A stretch of 64,000 bases of DNA from Pyrrhoderma lamaoense. Lineage: Eukaryota; Basidiomycota; Agaricomycetes; Hymenochaetales; Hymenochaetaceae. The position numbers and the translations under genes were made by a program. Positions within the stretch are counted from its first letter, which is position 1. Each line of letters starts with the position of its first letter. A model generated the notes under the pieces. It saw only the letters and a list, made by a program, of their open reading frames with translations, made no database searches and had not been told where the DNA came from. Where the stretch lies: NCBI GenBank assembly GCA_002794735.1, contig NBAZ01000002.1, forward strand, positions 1,922,001 to 1,986,000, given 5' to 3'. Below are positions 13,601 through 25,695 of the stretch, one piece after another.

Positions 13601-16600
13601 GCAATTGCAAGTAATATGCGGCAATACGGCAGTACATATTAGGGATGAATCAAAATCGTGTCTTTTATCTTGATCGTTCCCAGCTCCCTCCACATAGTAC
13701 TATATGTTAAATTATAAAGCCCTTGACAAGGTATCCATGGGTCTTAAAGCTCGTTCCAGTGGAAAGTTGTCGTAAGCCATTGAGTTGTGCGCATTGTATT
13801 GAAAAAGGCGAAGCAGACTCTGACGACATTCGTGATTGAGAGATCCACATGTACTCAAAGAGATTGAACTGGCGTCACAAGACAAACGCCGACTTAGCAT
13901 GAACGCAAGCTTGAGTCCAGATGCTTGAATGTATAGTTCCTAAACTTCCCACCCGGATCAAAGAATCAATGACAAAGAACGGAAGAGAGCCAAGATACAA
14001 GCAAGTGCATCTCGTATTCTACATTAGGCCAATTGTTAGATAAAGTCGATAGGGGTACAAGTTATAGGGGCGGGAGCACAGAGGAAGTTGTACTTGACCC
14101 GAAGTGGGACGCCTCAAGAGAACAGAATTCTTGCTTGTCCACTCACGCTCGCTCGGCGCGTACTCACGCATATCAGAACCTCTTCATTTCTAGAGAGAAC
14201 AAGGGATGCCAGACTTGGAACAATCACAGAGTAGTGGCGCTCAGGTGCATGCCGTGAATTCAGCATCTTCATCTTAAGGAGAGCACCCTTGAGTCTAATG
14301 ACTGACATCGGTGCATCTTGAATGCGAGAGAAGCCGATTTCTGAGTACAAGACACACGGTGATACCGTAATCGACTTCCGTGCAAGCTTTTTACACGTAC
14401 TCTGTAGTTCATTGAGCCCGAGTGAGCCCGTACCCACCTTCACACGGCGACATACATACGGTATCTGTCCTTTGACGATGGATCGCATTGCGTAGAGCTG
14501 ATTAAGGTAAAGAGTAGACCCCCATGCCCTCAAGTTCCGAAAAGAAAAACAAAATGAAATAGATAAACTTGTTGCTTCTGCCGCAACTGCAGGACTTCCG
14601 CAGCTTGAATACACCGGGCTCTTAGCTCATATTAAGACCTACTTTTTGCGCTCTGGGGGCGAAGATAAAAAGTAGATAACTTTGCAGGCTACATTCGTTT
14701 GAGATGTCTGCGTATGTATCAATGTATGTATGTGTGGCAGTGTCCCACACCAAGTCGCGTTGTTGTCACATGTTGGATGGTGCTGGGCGCTCGAATCTAA
14801 TCACCGCAGCCGAGGTGATGAAAATTTGTCAAACTTCAATAACTCCAAAGAAGATTTAGAAGATTGAAAGGGAGGGACGGAGGCCACTCTAAGAGTGGAA
14901 AGTCTATCTTCCAATTAATCTCGACCATCACAGCTGAATCCTTAGTCTTCTTGAAACTTGAACAAATGGAAATGGAAAGACCGTGGGATACGCGGGCGGT
15001 CGAGTCGGGCACGAAGAACTCGCGAATATGAACAATCTGTTCAGATACCCATTATTCGCGATTGTATTATCTACCTATCCTCTTTTCTATCATAATATCT
15101 GTTTTCTTCTCGATGTCAAGGCGACAAAACGATAAGATATCAAGGAGCTCAAACATATGGAGGACGTATTTTGCTGGACCCTCTAGGGTGCGGCCACATT
15201 TGATGTCGTGATACCGATGTTCAAACGTTGTGAGTCCTGGTTGACCGGGTTGCCCAGATTCGTGTGAGACTCGGGTTACCGGCTTACTGAGATTCGGTGT
15301 GATATCGGAGGGTACAGGGTAAAACCCCAAAAGAAGGCTATAGGGTCGTTCAAAGGTCGTAAATTATGAATACGTATAGTGTGAATACGAACGTAGTTCT
15401 CTGCATCTGCGAGCCACGGCTGAATCGGACTTAAAGCACACTAGAACCATAGCTCTTAATGAAGAGACCAAGATTCGTGAACAATCCTCGGGTAATACAG
15501 GCTCTATGCACATGGCACTTATCAATCCTAAGATGTTGCGCTAAGTTTGGTATGCGGAGATCTGGCTCAGTGGGGAGGAGAGTGGTCTACATTGACTGGA
15601 GGAGATTGGTGGCGTAATCACGACTGTCGGTGATTTGACCGATGATTTTCACAATTTTGTGCGAGGCATGGGAGACTTGTCAAGGAAAAACAAAGTAAAA
15701 GAATTAGGGAGGCTTAAGCCACATAGTCTAACAAATGTAATTAGAAGCAAGTGGCGTCCAGAACATCTATGTATAATAGACGAACCAATACTAACAAAGA
15801 TAGCTCACACTATTAAAAAAACCTGGAAGTACCGTCAGAAGTTGCATTTAGGAGTTTAGAAGTAAGGTCCCGTACAAGAATAAACAGAACTAGGTCAGAG
15901 CCCCGGTTTCGGAGTGTTCCTTACATTTGCCTCCTTAGTTGAGATGACTACTGATAGTTCTTGTCCCCAGAAGGGCAAACATGCACACAGCATTTTGGGC
16001 TATGTAGCCAAGTAGTTTCCATCTTGAGGACGGGTTTCTTTCGAGAAACCAGTATTTTCATATACTACTTTGCAATAAAGGTTGATGACATCCCCGCCGG
16101 AACTAAAATGTGTGTACGGCCACCCGTAAGGAGTCATCAAAAAATGAAAAATCAAAGTTGATACCTCAATACACCTAATCCGCGCATTTCGGGAACGCAA
16201 ACCATGAATGTGTAAGATCTATGTGCGAGATAGATGCACTTCTTTGTTTGCTTGAAAACTGCTTTGATGTCGGGATGGAAGCGCAAGGTTGGATTCTCAA
16301 TACGAAGGTAATGTTTCTTTTAAGAGATTGAAGTTGTTCCGATTCTCTTGAGAAGCGTTTTCGATCGATCAAATAATAGAGTACGACGCGATCTCACATC
16401 GGTATTACTTTTCAGAAGGGCTAACAAGCGCATCATGGTCAATGATCATGATCAATACGAGACAATTAGACATGGTTCTTCGAGAAAATTTTACAAGGGG
16501 AAAGATTTTGCTACCTAGATACGAGTTTGAGGAATGCACAAAGTACATCTAAAGTGAGCAAAGTGGACAACAGCTTAGTAACAGCAAGAGTGAAACTCCG

Positions 16601-18825
16601 CCATGAATTGATCTACCTGTGGCTGGGGGATGGGGGGTTCTAAACGGCATCGCAATTTGATAAGATATCGCTTCACATGCGTGCAGTATATGCTGTGCAA
16701 GAGGATATGAATTTCCTTACTAATTCTGAGATCTAACGATGCTTAAACACATCTGAACCTTATATGAACGAGTTTGAACATACGCTTGAGTATATGTGAT
16801 ATGGCCACTCTAAATGCAGAGAACCTTCTCCATTCAGTCGGGCCCAGAACTACAGGCCTACGGATCGTTCGACCCGGATAACGGATAGATGAACATGTAT
16901 CTATTGTTTATCTGAGGAGGCAAACTGGATGTTGGCTTGGATATTCTTTAATTAATAATACGAGGGAAATACTCATGACAGAAAGAGTCGCATGCTAAGG
17001 TACATTACGGACCGGAGAAGAAGAGGCTCGAAAGCCTCTCCCTGAGTAGTCTCCTCTTTTACTCAAACAAATAAAGTGGTGAGATGTGAGTGCAGATTTT
17101 ATCCATGACGTACACAGAAATGTACAGGGTTATAAGAGCATAAAGTAGAAGATCACTGGGTTTCGAAGAAAATGCCGATGTCATTCACTTTTATGTTAAA
17201 AAACGAATGCGAATCTAGGATAAATTATTTTAGCCACCTGTAGTCAGGTTGACCATGGTAGAGTGCTAGCGAATATGAAACAAAAGAAGCCACAGTAATA
17301 CCCGTACTCGAAGCAGACATCTACACAAGACCACGACCCAATAATTAGCAGTCAAATTTTCTCTACGTTTTCACACCTATTGACAGATTCTGTGAACATA
17401 AAATCAGTATTGAACCATTCATTGAGACTTTCGAATACGGCGGTCTCGGGTAAACGCGCTACGGGAGAGGCGGCGGGTCGATATTAACTGTTGATTTGCT
17501 TAACACTTAAGCCATACAAGTAATAAAGTAGATCTAGAATTAATTGATACGCAGTCCTAGTCTAGAAGACAAGATCTGAGCGACGGATAGAGAAAACCAG
17601 AAGAGGAAAGAAAGAATCAGGATAAGAGAGTCGATTTTCAGCAAAATGGGAGAAACAAGCCGGTAGTGCGGACGCAAGGCGCTTCGAAATAGGTCTGGGA
17701 CGGGATACACACAGCAAAGAGGATGGGTGTTGGGCAGCGGCGTGTGACGTGGGTAGGGATGGAAGAGACAATGTAGATCAACTGGCCAAGCCTAGCCGGG
17801 GACAAAGGCTGGGAAATACACTGAGCGGGAGAAAGCGAATTAGATACTCGGAGTTGGAAGGTGCGGGCGTCATTTCTGCCATCGTATTGGGTGTGCGGAG
17901 AAGGGCCGATACTAGCACCGCGGGTCCCCTTGGATGTTAGGAGGTCCAACGTGCCCGACAACGGACTTGTTCAACTTTCATTAAACATGAACCAGGGCTA
18001 GAAAAGGAGAAGAATAAGCCTGGTGGCGTGGGAAGGGGAAGGAGACTGTACTCGTTGCCGAAAGGGCCGAGGCATTGTTTCTCGATTGTGGGGGAGGAAG
18101 CAAAGGGTAAGAAAGAGCAGGCGAGCTAACAAGTAATCAGAAAGCATTGGGAGTATGCTGAAAGAGGAGAAAGGGAGATCGCTGATTGGGGGAAATGTCG
18201 AGGGGAGCCTGAGGAGGCAGATAGATTCCCGATTCCGAGAAGGAGTTGTGAGAAGATGACGAAAGGGAAGTGATGCTGCGGAAGGGAGGCAAAGCTGTGG
18301 GTGTTGCTTGCAACAAAGGAAAGCGCATCGGAGGAGGAGATGGATCCCGATGAGGACAAGGTGATGCGGGCGGTGGGCAGATGTGATCCTGTGAGCCCTG
18401 TGCAGTGGGACTCTGAGACCTGGAGTGATGAGATAGCGGCGTGCGAGAAATCAAATTACAGCGCCCTGGTCCCGTACAAGTACAAACTAGCAAATTATGA
18501 ATACTGAGCCAAGTTCATTGTAACCATCCTCGCCACATCCTGTGAGAGAAACGTACGAGACTCTGACTCTGTTGCATATCGAAAGAAGGATTCTGAAGAT
18601 GATGACTGAGAAGAAAGACGGTCGTTGATGTGGGCGGTATCGGTGGCGGGAGTGGCCGAGCTTGTTGTGGTTGTATTGAGCTGTTTGTCGCCTACATACA
18701 ACAAGCGGAGAGGAGATGGCAGACAGGTGCGGACATAACCATGGGCGCTTAGGTAATACTGCCGAAATGCCGTCTCGGGAGCAAAAAAACTCTAGATTCG
18801 GTAAAGCGAGATATACTTGTAATGG
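10641..18825. other. Gene desert with coding-like debris
   Basis: About 8 kb without an interpretable gene. Many open frames of 60-166 codons occur on both strands, but none carries a domain I recognise and none extends cleanly by splicing. Some stretches read as protein broken by isolated stops (see the entry at 11060-11646). Smaller examples lie around 13845-13930 and 14560-14650 on the plus strand. From about 17570 to 18420 the plus strand is markedly purine-rich. No terminal repeats, reverse transcriptase or transposase motifs were found by eye. It may be old transposon or gene remains. Confidence 0.5.
11060..11646 (+). pseudogene. Possible decayed coding remnant of unknown gene
   Basis: One plus-strand frame from about 11040 to 11560 is interrupted only by four stops (two TGA near 11190-11210, a TAG near 11339 and a TGA near 11551). 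It reads as ordinary soluble protein between them, for example SEKGTLLFTALPIQSRSIKD and YGKMLAKGSITQGYHLAGM. After a frame change near 11553 it continues as NEVDHLKQEVELQARAGIDE, a short coiled-coil-like end with a stop at 11644. No family was recognised. The stops are mostly TGA where CGA (Arg) would fit, which would be consistent with C-to-T decay, but the sample is small. An overlapping 110-codon frame on the minus strand (11036-11368) is probably its shadow. Confidence 0.3.
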
Positions 18826-18880
18826 AATATAAATATAAATATTAAAATATTAATATTCTTAACGAGATAATAATATATTT
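18826..18880. repeat. AT-only low-complexity tract
   Basis: Imperfect TAAATA/TTAATA repeats of about 50 bases, lying 180-230 bases upstream of the MADS-box gene start. Such poly(dA:dT)-rich tracts can keep fungal promoters nucleosome-free; any role here is inference. Confidence 0.6.
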
Positions 18881-19058
18881 ACTGTGTCCACTACAAGTAG
18901 TCGCGTCTTGTCTCTACTCACAACTCCTTTGCCCCCTCCCTGAAGCCGTTTTCCCCTCGTCCTCGTCATTGTATCATACTTCAAACAGCTTCCTTGTCTC
19001 CTCAAGAGTACTCGAGTATACACCCACCCCATACAGCTACCCAACTCATCTTCTTGCC

Positions 19059-21881
19059 ATGGGTCGCCGCAAAATCGAAATTACACCAATTACAGTCAGT
19101 TGTCTTCAACCCCTCATTTCTCCGTTTGTGAACTAATTTACCTCCCCCTTTGCATCCTGGTCGACTAGCACGAACGAAACAGGGCGGTCACTTTCCTCAA
19201 GGTCCGTTTCTTACTTTAACTCGTCTTGCTTTCTCGTCTCGTTCCATTCCAGTCGTGCATATGTACTGAGAACTTCACGGCAACGGCATCAAGCATCGCT
19301 AATGCCTTGTTTCTATTTCTATCCAACTATATCTTTATCACAGTCTAACGTTTATTTATTTTTGCTCCCGTCCGCCATGCCTTTCGATCCCACTTGAAAC
19401 TGCCTATTTCAATTAAAATCGGCGTCCAATGCTTCCTGTGACTTCTCCGTTATATACCACTCGGCTCGAGTAGCGCAAGAATGGTCTTTTCAAGAAAGCG
19501 TATGAGCTCGGTGTACTGTGCTCAGTAGACGTAGCAGTCATCATATTTGGTCCGTAATTCCTTATTTTGTACCTATTTCGGTTGTAACTTACCGCCCTTT
19601 GTGTTACTATCAATCTGAACAGAGGAACGAGCAGGCCACCATGTGAAACTACATGAGTATTGTTCGACGGACATTGAGTCGATGGTCCAGCGCCACCTCA
19701 TGTACGTATAGTTTCTTTCCTAGCTCCCCTATCTAGTCTTTCCCCTCTTTCTCCATCAGCCGTCCCCAAACACTTCGATACTAGCTCCCACAGCCCGCAG
19801 CATTTTCTTCCATTGTCCGCTACGATGACTTATTCACTGATGACTACTTTCCCATATTTTGATTTCTTTTTCAATCTCGATCAATTCCTTGTGAACGTAA
19901 ATGCGCACATGCATTCTGGACCCAATGGACTTTACTCCCGATCTGTTCGCATGTCCACGATGCAACCCCTCCCGCACTTCATATGACCGCCTAATCCACT
20001 CCCTTAAATTGCTTATAATTTACGACGACTCTTTCGGCATTTTTCTACATCTCCGTGTACAAATGTTGTCGAATCTCTGTGGATTTATTCTTCACTTGGT
20101 TCTTGTGGTTGCATTACGGACGGATGTCATGTTTCCCCACACGGGAAATCTGTTTTGCATATGCTCGTCTTCTCTTTGATCACCGTTCTACTATAATCGT
20201 GTTATGTTGTACCGTCCGTTTGCTCGCGCTCATTCCATCGCAACGGTATAAATCTGTTTGCTACTCATCTCCCTCGGCATTTGCATCTCCCGCGGTGTTT
20301 GTTCTCGGTTTCATTGTCAAACCGAAATCGGCAACTCGATTTTCCATTTCCCGGGATCTTTGTTGTGTTCGACAGTTTGACGGAGAGCGGGAAACGAAAC
20401 GTCCCGCCGACTTCAGTAAGGCGTCTGGTGACGCGGATGGTCATGATGACGATGATGACGATGACGGCACTGGTGCCGGTACAACCACTTCTTCTCGTCC
20501 CGGCGCGTCTGGATTAGGATCGCGCACGTCCGGATCAGGTGGAAGTCACTCTAGTGGAGCTACTCAACAAAGAGGCGGTAGTGGCTCAGGATCAGGTTTA
20601 CAAAGACCATTAATTGGCGGGAGGATGGGTAGTTTGAGCAGCATTGATGTAGGTTTTCCACACTTTATGAATGTGTTTTGGTAACTTTACTAATCTCACT
20701 CTCTCTTGAAGCAGCTTGATTATCGGTCACTTTCTCTACCAAACGTATCGCATTCAATCTCGTCGAGCTCCCATCTATATCCCTTGACCTCCCCTTCTCA
20801 CTCGGCCCACCCCCCTCATCCATCACTCTCAACCCATCTCTCTCACCTCAACTCATCTACAAACTCCCTTTCCACTTCATATGGTGGTGGGACAGGCTCC
20901 GGTACCTCCCTCCCCGTTTCGCTGGAACGGGGATCACAGTTTTTTCTCCCGCAAAATAAGCGGCCGAGACTAGATTCCACTTCATCTGGGAGTGGTGGAC
21001 AAGGCCCGTATCCTGGGGGACCAAGTGCTTACACAATTGATGATCCCAGTGCCCACGCGGCGTATATGGGACATACTTCTCAATCTCAATCCCAGTCATC
21101 TTCAAATCCTAATTTGTACGGTTTCACACGCCCATCGTCTTCTTCTACATCTGCACGCGGAGGTGGGTTATATGGGTCATCTTCTAGTGGAGGGTCTGCA
21201 TTTGCAAATTTGTTAGGATCGGGAGGTAATAACTCAAGCCCTGGTAGCAGCTCCTCGCCACAGCACACTCAACACCCGGAACATGGGGGACAACCATTTG
21301 ATATAGACTGGCCCGTACATAATTCTGGTTCAACATCATCTAATACTCAACAGGCACAAACTCGTATTACTTCCGGAGAGTCAGGTGGTGGAGGAAACAG
21401 TACGGGTTGGTTGGATTTTTTATCTAACGCCCCCGCATCTGGGACCGGTGTGGGGGCATCTCCTGTGGGAGCAAGCGCGCCGTCTGCTCCCATGCCCCCC
21501 GATGGTGGTAGGACCCCGTCAGCTGCTGGTTCATTAGGATTGAAGCGGGCACGGTCCAGTTCTTCAGCGGGAGGAACGAGGGTAAAGGAGGAGGATAGCG
21601 ATGTGAGTGGACGAGCAGGGAGTGTAGCTTCTGTCCATTCGCACTCACATTCTACGGGAGGTAACGGGATCACGAAGACATCAGTTATAAACGATTTAGC
21701 CGAAATTTTTGGCACAGGTATAACTGGAGGAGGGAAAGTAAGTGACATACGGACGGATATGGTGAGTAGTAATTTTATTATAACTTGTTTTAGTTGTTAT
21801 AGAATTTTGATCAAGTTCTTTTGATACTAGAACTGGACGTCGACGCGGACCGCAATCGACGTCGGGGGCTGGTACCCGTAG
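19059..21881 (+). CDS. RLM1: MADS-box transcription factor, Rlm1/MEF2 type
   Basis: Nuclear DNA-binding regulator of the MEF2-like class; Rlm1 proteins act below the cell-wall-integrity MAP kinase. The MADS box is assembled from four exons: 19059-19094 (MGRRKIEITPIT), 19169-19201 (HERNRAVTFLK), 19474-19549 (RKNGLFKKAYELGVLCSV and on) and 19623-about 19705 (GHHVKLHEYCSTDIESMVQ). Splice phases agree throughout. After an intron of roughly 670 nt, exon 5 (about 20374-20648) gives FDGERETKRPADFS, the conserved block after the MADS domain, then an Asp run and Gly/Ser-rich sequence. Exon 6 (20715-21737, donor GTAAGT) is Ser/Gly-rich and ends near SVINDLAEIFGTG; a short exon 7 (21831-21881) supplies the stop. 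The donor at the end of exon 4 is uncertain by four bases (GTACGT or GTATAG). The family call is firm; the exact C-terminus is less so. Confidence 0.9.
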
Positions 21882-24800
21882 TATACTCCTTAGCTCTGGT
21901 AGCGCTTTCTTCAAGATACTTGAGAAACCTCTTGTGAAGACTCTGTGTTTCTGTGCGAAGTTCTCATCATCTGATTGCCGTAAATTTCAGGAATCTAGTG
22001 CTCTACTAAAAATAAAAAATAAAAATAATGGGAGACACTGAAGTTTAAATATCGAATTGTGATTGGAATGAACACTGATATCCTGCCAGCTCAAAAATCA
22101 CGACTTATGCAGTTACAGCTTCTGATACCAATAATGTATGGCACACTGTACCAGAAAATCAATTATAGGTCTCTCAGTTTACGCCACAATTAGCCCTTCG
22201 TCTTATCCCTTTCATCACCGCTGACCTCATTGCATACAACATCTACTACGTCTCAAGTTCCTAGTTGATCTCACATATTGCTCTCCATCCGTTTTGTTTT
22301 GTGCTGTCGGACTCTTATCATTTAAACTGTTTTTATTTGTGTCACATACATTCGATCTTGCTCTCTTCCGCCGTAGACCTCACTCCAGACCTTATATTTT
22401 TTAGTCATTAAACCTAAACCCTTAGTATACGATTCCTCGAGGACTCTGGAAATTCACTTGGAAAAGCAGAGATGGGATAATCAATGCCGTAACTTCGACT
22501 TCTGTATTCTTTCTTCCAACAAATTTCATACTGTATTATCTTTTTTTTCTTGTTTGTCTCGTCGACTGGAGTTTTGATATTTTCCTTTCCTCTTCTGATC
22601 TGGTACCTCTCCAGTAGCATTGGTAGTTACATAGCCTCGCTTCTTCTTGTATGGTTCATTGGCTGCTTTCTTGACAAAATGTAATACTTTAATTGATTTT
22701 TATATGACCCGTCTTATTTTGATTCGTTCTGTATATCCATTTTGTTTGCCGATGACTCCGTATACAGATACTTTTTCCCTTCGATCTCCAGTTACCATGC
22801 GGTATGTGTAGCTGTAAGACCTTGGTCTTACAAATCCTACACTCGACTTTCTATTCAACCAGACCCTCTCTTATGCAAGTATTACGGCCTTGTCTTCTTT
22901 TTTTCCGTTTTTTCCGTTTTTTCCGATCCCCACCTTCCCGTCTATAGCTTCACTAGACCTCTTTTAGGATATTTTGTTTCCGTCGCCTCACTAATCAAAC
23001 AATATGAGACAAAGTGTGTATAGTATTCAAAGAAGACAAGTTGAAATTTGAATGAAACCGAGATGACTGTTCCTTGATTTCTCAATGTAATTCTCCTGAG
23101 TTTAATGTTTAAGTTTGCCGGCCTCGCGCCAACTAGTTCTCTAACATTGAGAGAAGCGGTATGTACCTGTCCATGTTGGGATAGATTAATCTTTGCAATT
23201 CTCGGTAACTTGCTAAGCCACGATTATTTTTTTTTGTGTGTCAGTGGGCGCTGTCGAACAAAGCAAATGATCTGACTTTGCCATACCATTCCTGGTCAAC
23301 GAGCACGCAGATTTGCAGCAACGACGGATTCGTAACTTGTTTCGCCCCCCAGATTGCTAAGCCATATCTGTGGAGAAATCAGACCCATTGAGGCCGATGT
23401 TAATTCGCCACATATGTAATTCACCCTCGGTACATTCTCCGCCATTTTTTTCTTTCAGCTTTACCTTGCGCGTGTCGGCACGTTTTGTTAACCTCCGTTG
23501 TGGCAATATAACAACACCAAACAAGGCCCCCCCCTTCCCCTCGCCCTCTCTCTCTCTCTCGTAATCTCGTAATCCCGCCTAGCGTGAGAAATGCTTAAGA
23601 ACAGACCCTCAATTCCGTGAGGGAGAGGACAAGGTATATATGAGTTAGGCTTCTAATATGAACTAGCCACAGCATGGCTGGGGCCTAGATGCAATTGAAT
23701 ACAGTATCACTGATGCTTGAAAGCATTCTGATTGAACGACAACGTGACAGATAAGGTGGAAGCAAAGGCGCTCATCTTTCCGCTCTCATTAGATGGAAGG
23801 TGACGTTGATGTATTGTTAAGGAAATGGAGGGGCTGCGCCTTCGGAGACAATAGATGTTGGAGACAGTGAGGGAGGGGATCTGTTACGTTTTTTTTTGGT
23901 CCTCAGATGGCCCGACTCCGTACTAAGGTTTGTTGCATTGGCTAGGAAGCCTCAAGAGAAGTATTCTGGAAGAGAGAAGAGACGATACTTCCGTCACGAG
24001 GTCCATGGTCATGATGCCATGCTTTCCCTCTTTCCTCCCTCCCCGTTAGGGTTCTGTTATAATAATAACAAAGTTTTTGGTTTACATGATGTTGATATGA
24101 TTCATACACCACGCGATAGAAAGAATGAAAATATGTAGGAAAAAAAAACCCAGAAACCATTTCAAGTTCATGCACTTCAAATCTAACATATTTTCGGATC
24201 AGGAACATGTTTCTATATATAAATCACTATTTATTTTTATATTTTGAGTTTTATTTTATCTTTATTTTTCCCTTTGCTATTTTCTTCCTTTTCACATTCT
24301 TTTTCTCCGTCGCTTGCGCGGAGCTTCGCGACTGCGGAGGTGAGTTATTTCGGGACACAACCACCCTAAAAATAGGTAAGAAATAAATAGAAGCGAATAT
24401 TACAGATTAGAGCCGTCTACAACACAACTTTTGAAAAGTGAACTGAGCTCCTATATAAATCTCTGAAACATCCACAGATAAATATAGAATGTGCTTAAGA
24501 GCAGTGAATATGGATGCAGCTATCATTTTTTTATTTAAATTTTAAAAGTAAAAGGTTTTTAAGTTAAGCCACTGATTCAGCCCCACCTGATAGGCGCAGG
24601 GATTTTCATCGGCTAGTAACTCGATTCAGGGTAACGATGCTGACTATCGATTAATCAGAGATTGGTCCATCCTCGGGCGAACGGGGAGGAGATGAAGCCG
24701 ATACGGCATGAGGGAGAGGGGATCGAGCGAAGGAACTTCGTAGAAGAGTCTAAAATGAACATTTTCGTTGTAAATAATTCTCCTTCCCTTCCCCCCTTCC

Positions 24801-25695
24801 CCATCCTGATAAACAAATAAGCTTTCATCCAATAGGTATTGTGGTAATGTGCCGAATCCTCCATGTATACACATGTACACATGTACACACATACATATAT
24901 CGGAGAATTCTGACCGCAGTCGAATCCAGAGGGAAAAAAATCACGGTACCGCATTGCACTGCTTTTCATACCCATTTCCTTCATTCGCTCTCATGTGCAC
25001 GTACAAAGTGATTTAAAAAAACATGCAAAACGACCTATCCGACCATTGGAATACTCTTTTGCTTCCGACTAGGGTGGGCTTTCGGATGTAGTCAATAACT
25101 CCGGAAAGAGAGCTAGTTAGTTGTGCAAAGAATGCGTTACATTACAATGTGACAGAAAAAGAAAGCCGATGGAGGATGTGGCAAACTTGATGAGAGGAGC
25201 TAAAGAGAACATGGAAGAATTTACAACATTGCACAAGTAACAAGTCGTCTCCGATTTCTGGACATACGTGCCTCATTTCCTTATTTGAAATTGCACTGTT
25301 TATTTGCTTCCGTTGCGAAGCTACTCAGCTCAGGAACTAGTCCCTGTTCAAATCATGAGGCGAGATGAATAGCATAATGCTAAAAGTGTAGCAAACCGAA
25401 GCTTGATGACAAGACCAGTTTTCCCGACACAAATATAACTAGAGATTAAGATAGTTGATATGGTTGATCGGATAAAAACAAAGTCAGTTACAATTATATT
25501 CCCGTTTTTTTAATACTTTTTACGCTATTCTATATAAATGGTATAATGGTATAATAATTTAGATCTACAGATGTTCCCGGTTTGACGCAGAGTTCATGCT
25601 TCGATTTCTTATTCTTAGACCTCCTTTCATACATTTTCGAACAAGAATGTGTGATAACAATGCAGGATGAGGACTCATCATGAGGTTTATCTTCT
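21882..25695. other. Intergenic region, about 3.8 kb
   Basis: No gene recognised. The region contains T-rich and CT-rich stretches, a CT dinucleotide run at 23546-23560, and a tandem TTTTTTCCG unit near 22900-22925. The stretch 24300-24345 is GC-rich and could fold on itself (CTCCG at 24305 against CGGAG at 24335). No tRNA-like B box was found. Confidence 0.5.
23546..23560. repeat. CT dinucleotide microsatellite
   Basis: Seven tandem CT units following a C-rich stretch. A simple repeat with no associated gene. Confidence 0.8.

Noticed and set aside
14114..14614. 166-codon open frame on the minus strand
   Set aside because: No domain, irregular composition, no splice partners, and it lies in the gene desert; the plus strand there also reads as broken protein-like debris.
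17638..18493. Two Ser/Pro-rich open frames of 107 and 118 codons on the minus strand
   Set aside because: Their composition follows from the purine-rich plus strand; no domain or intron structure supports them.
20055..20373. Open extension upstream of the FDGERETKRP exon in the MADS gene
   Set aside because: It is in frame but Cys/Phe-rich and unlike MADS proteins; the conserved MADS exons upstream show it is intron.
24305..24340. GC-rich self-complementary stretch as a structured RNA
   Set aside because: The stem is short, has no conserved boxes and no supporting context.
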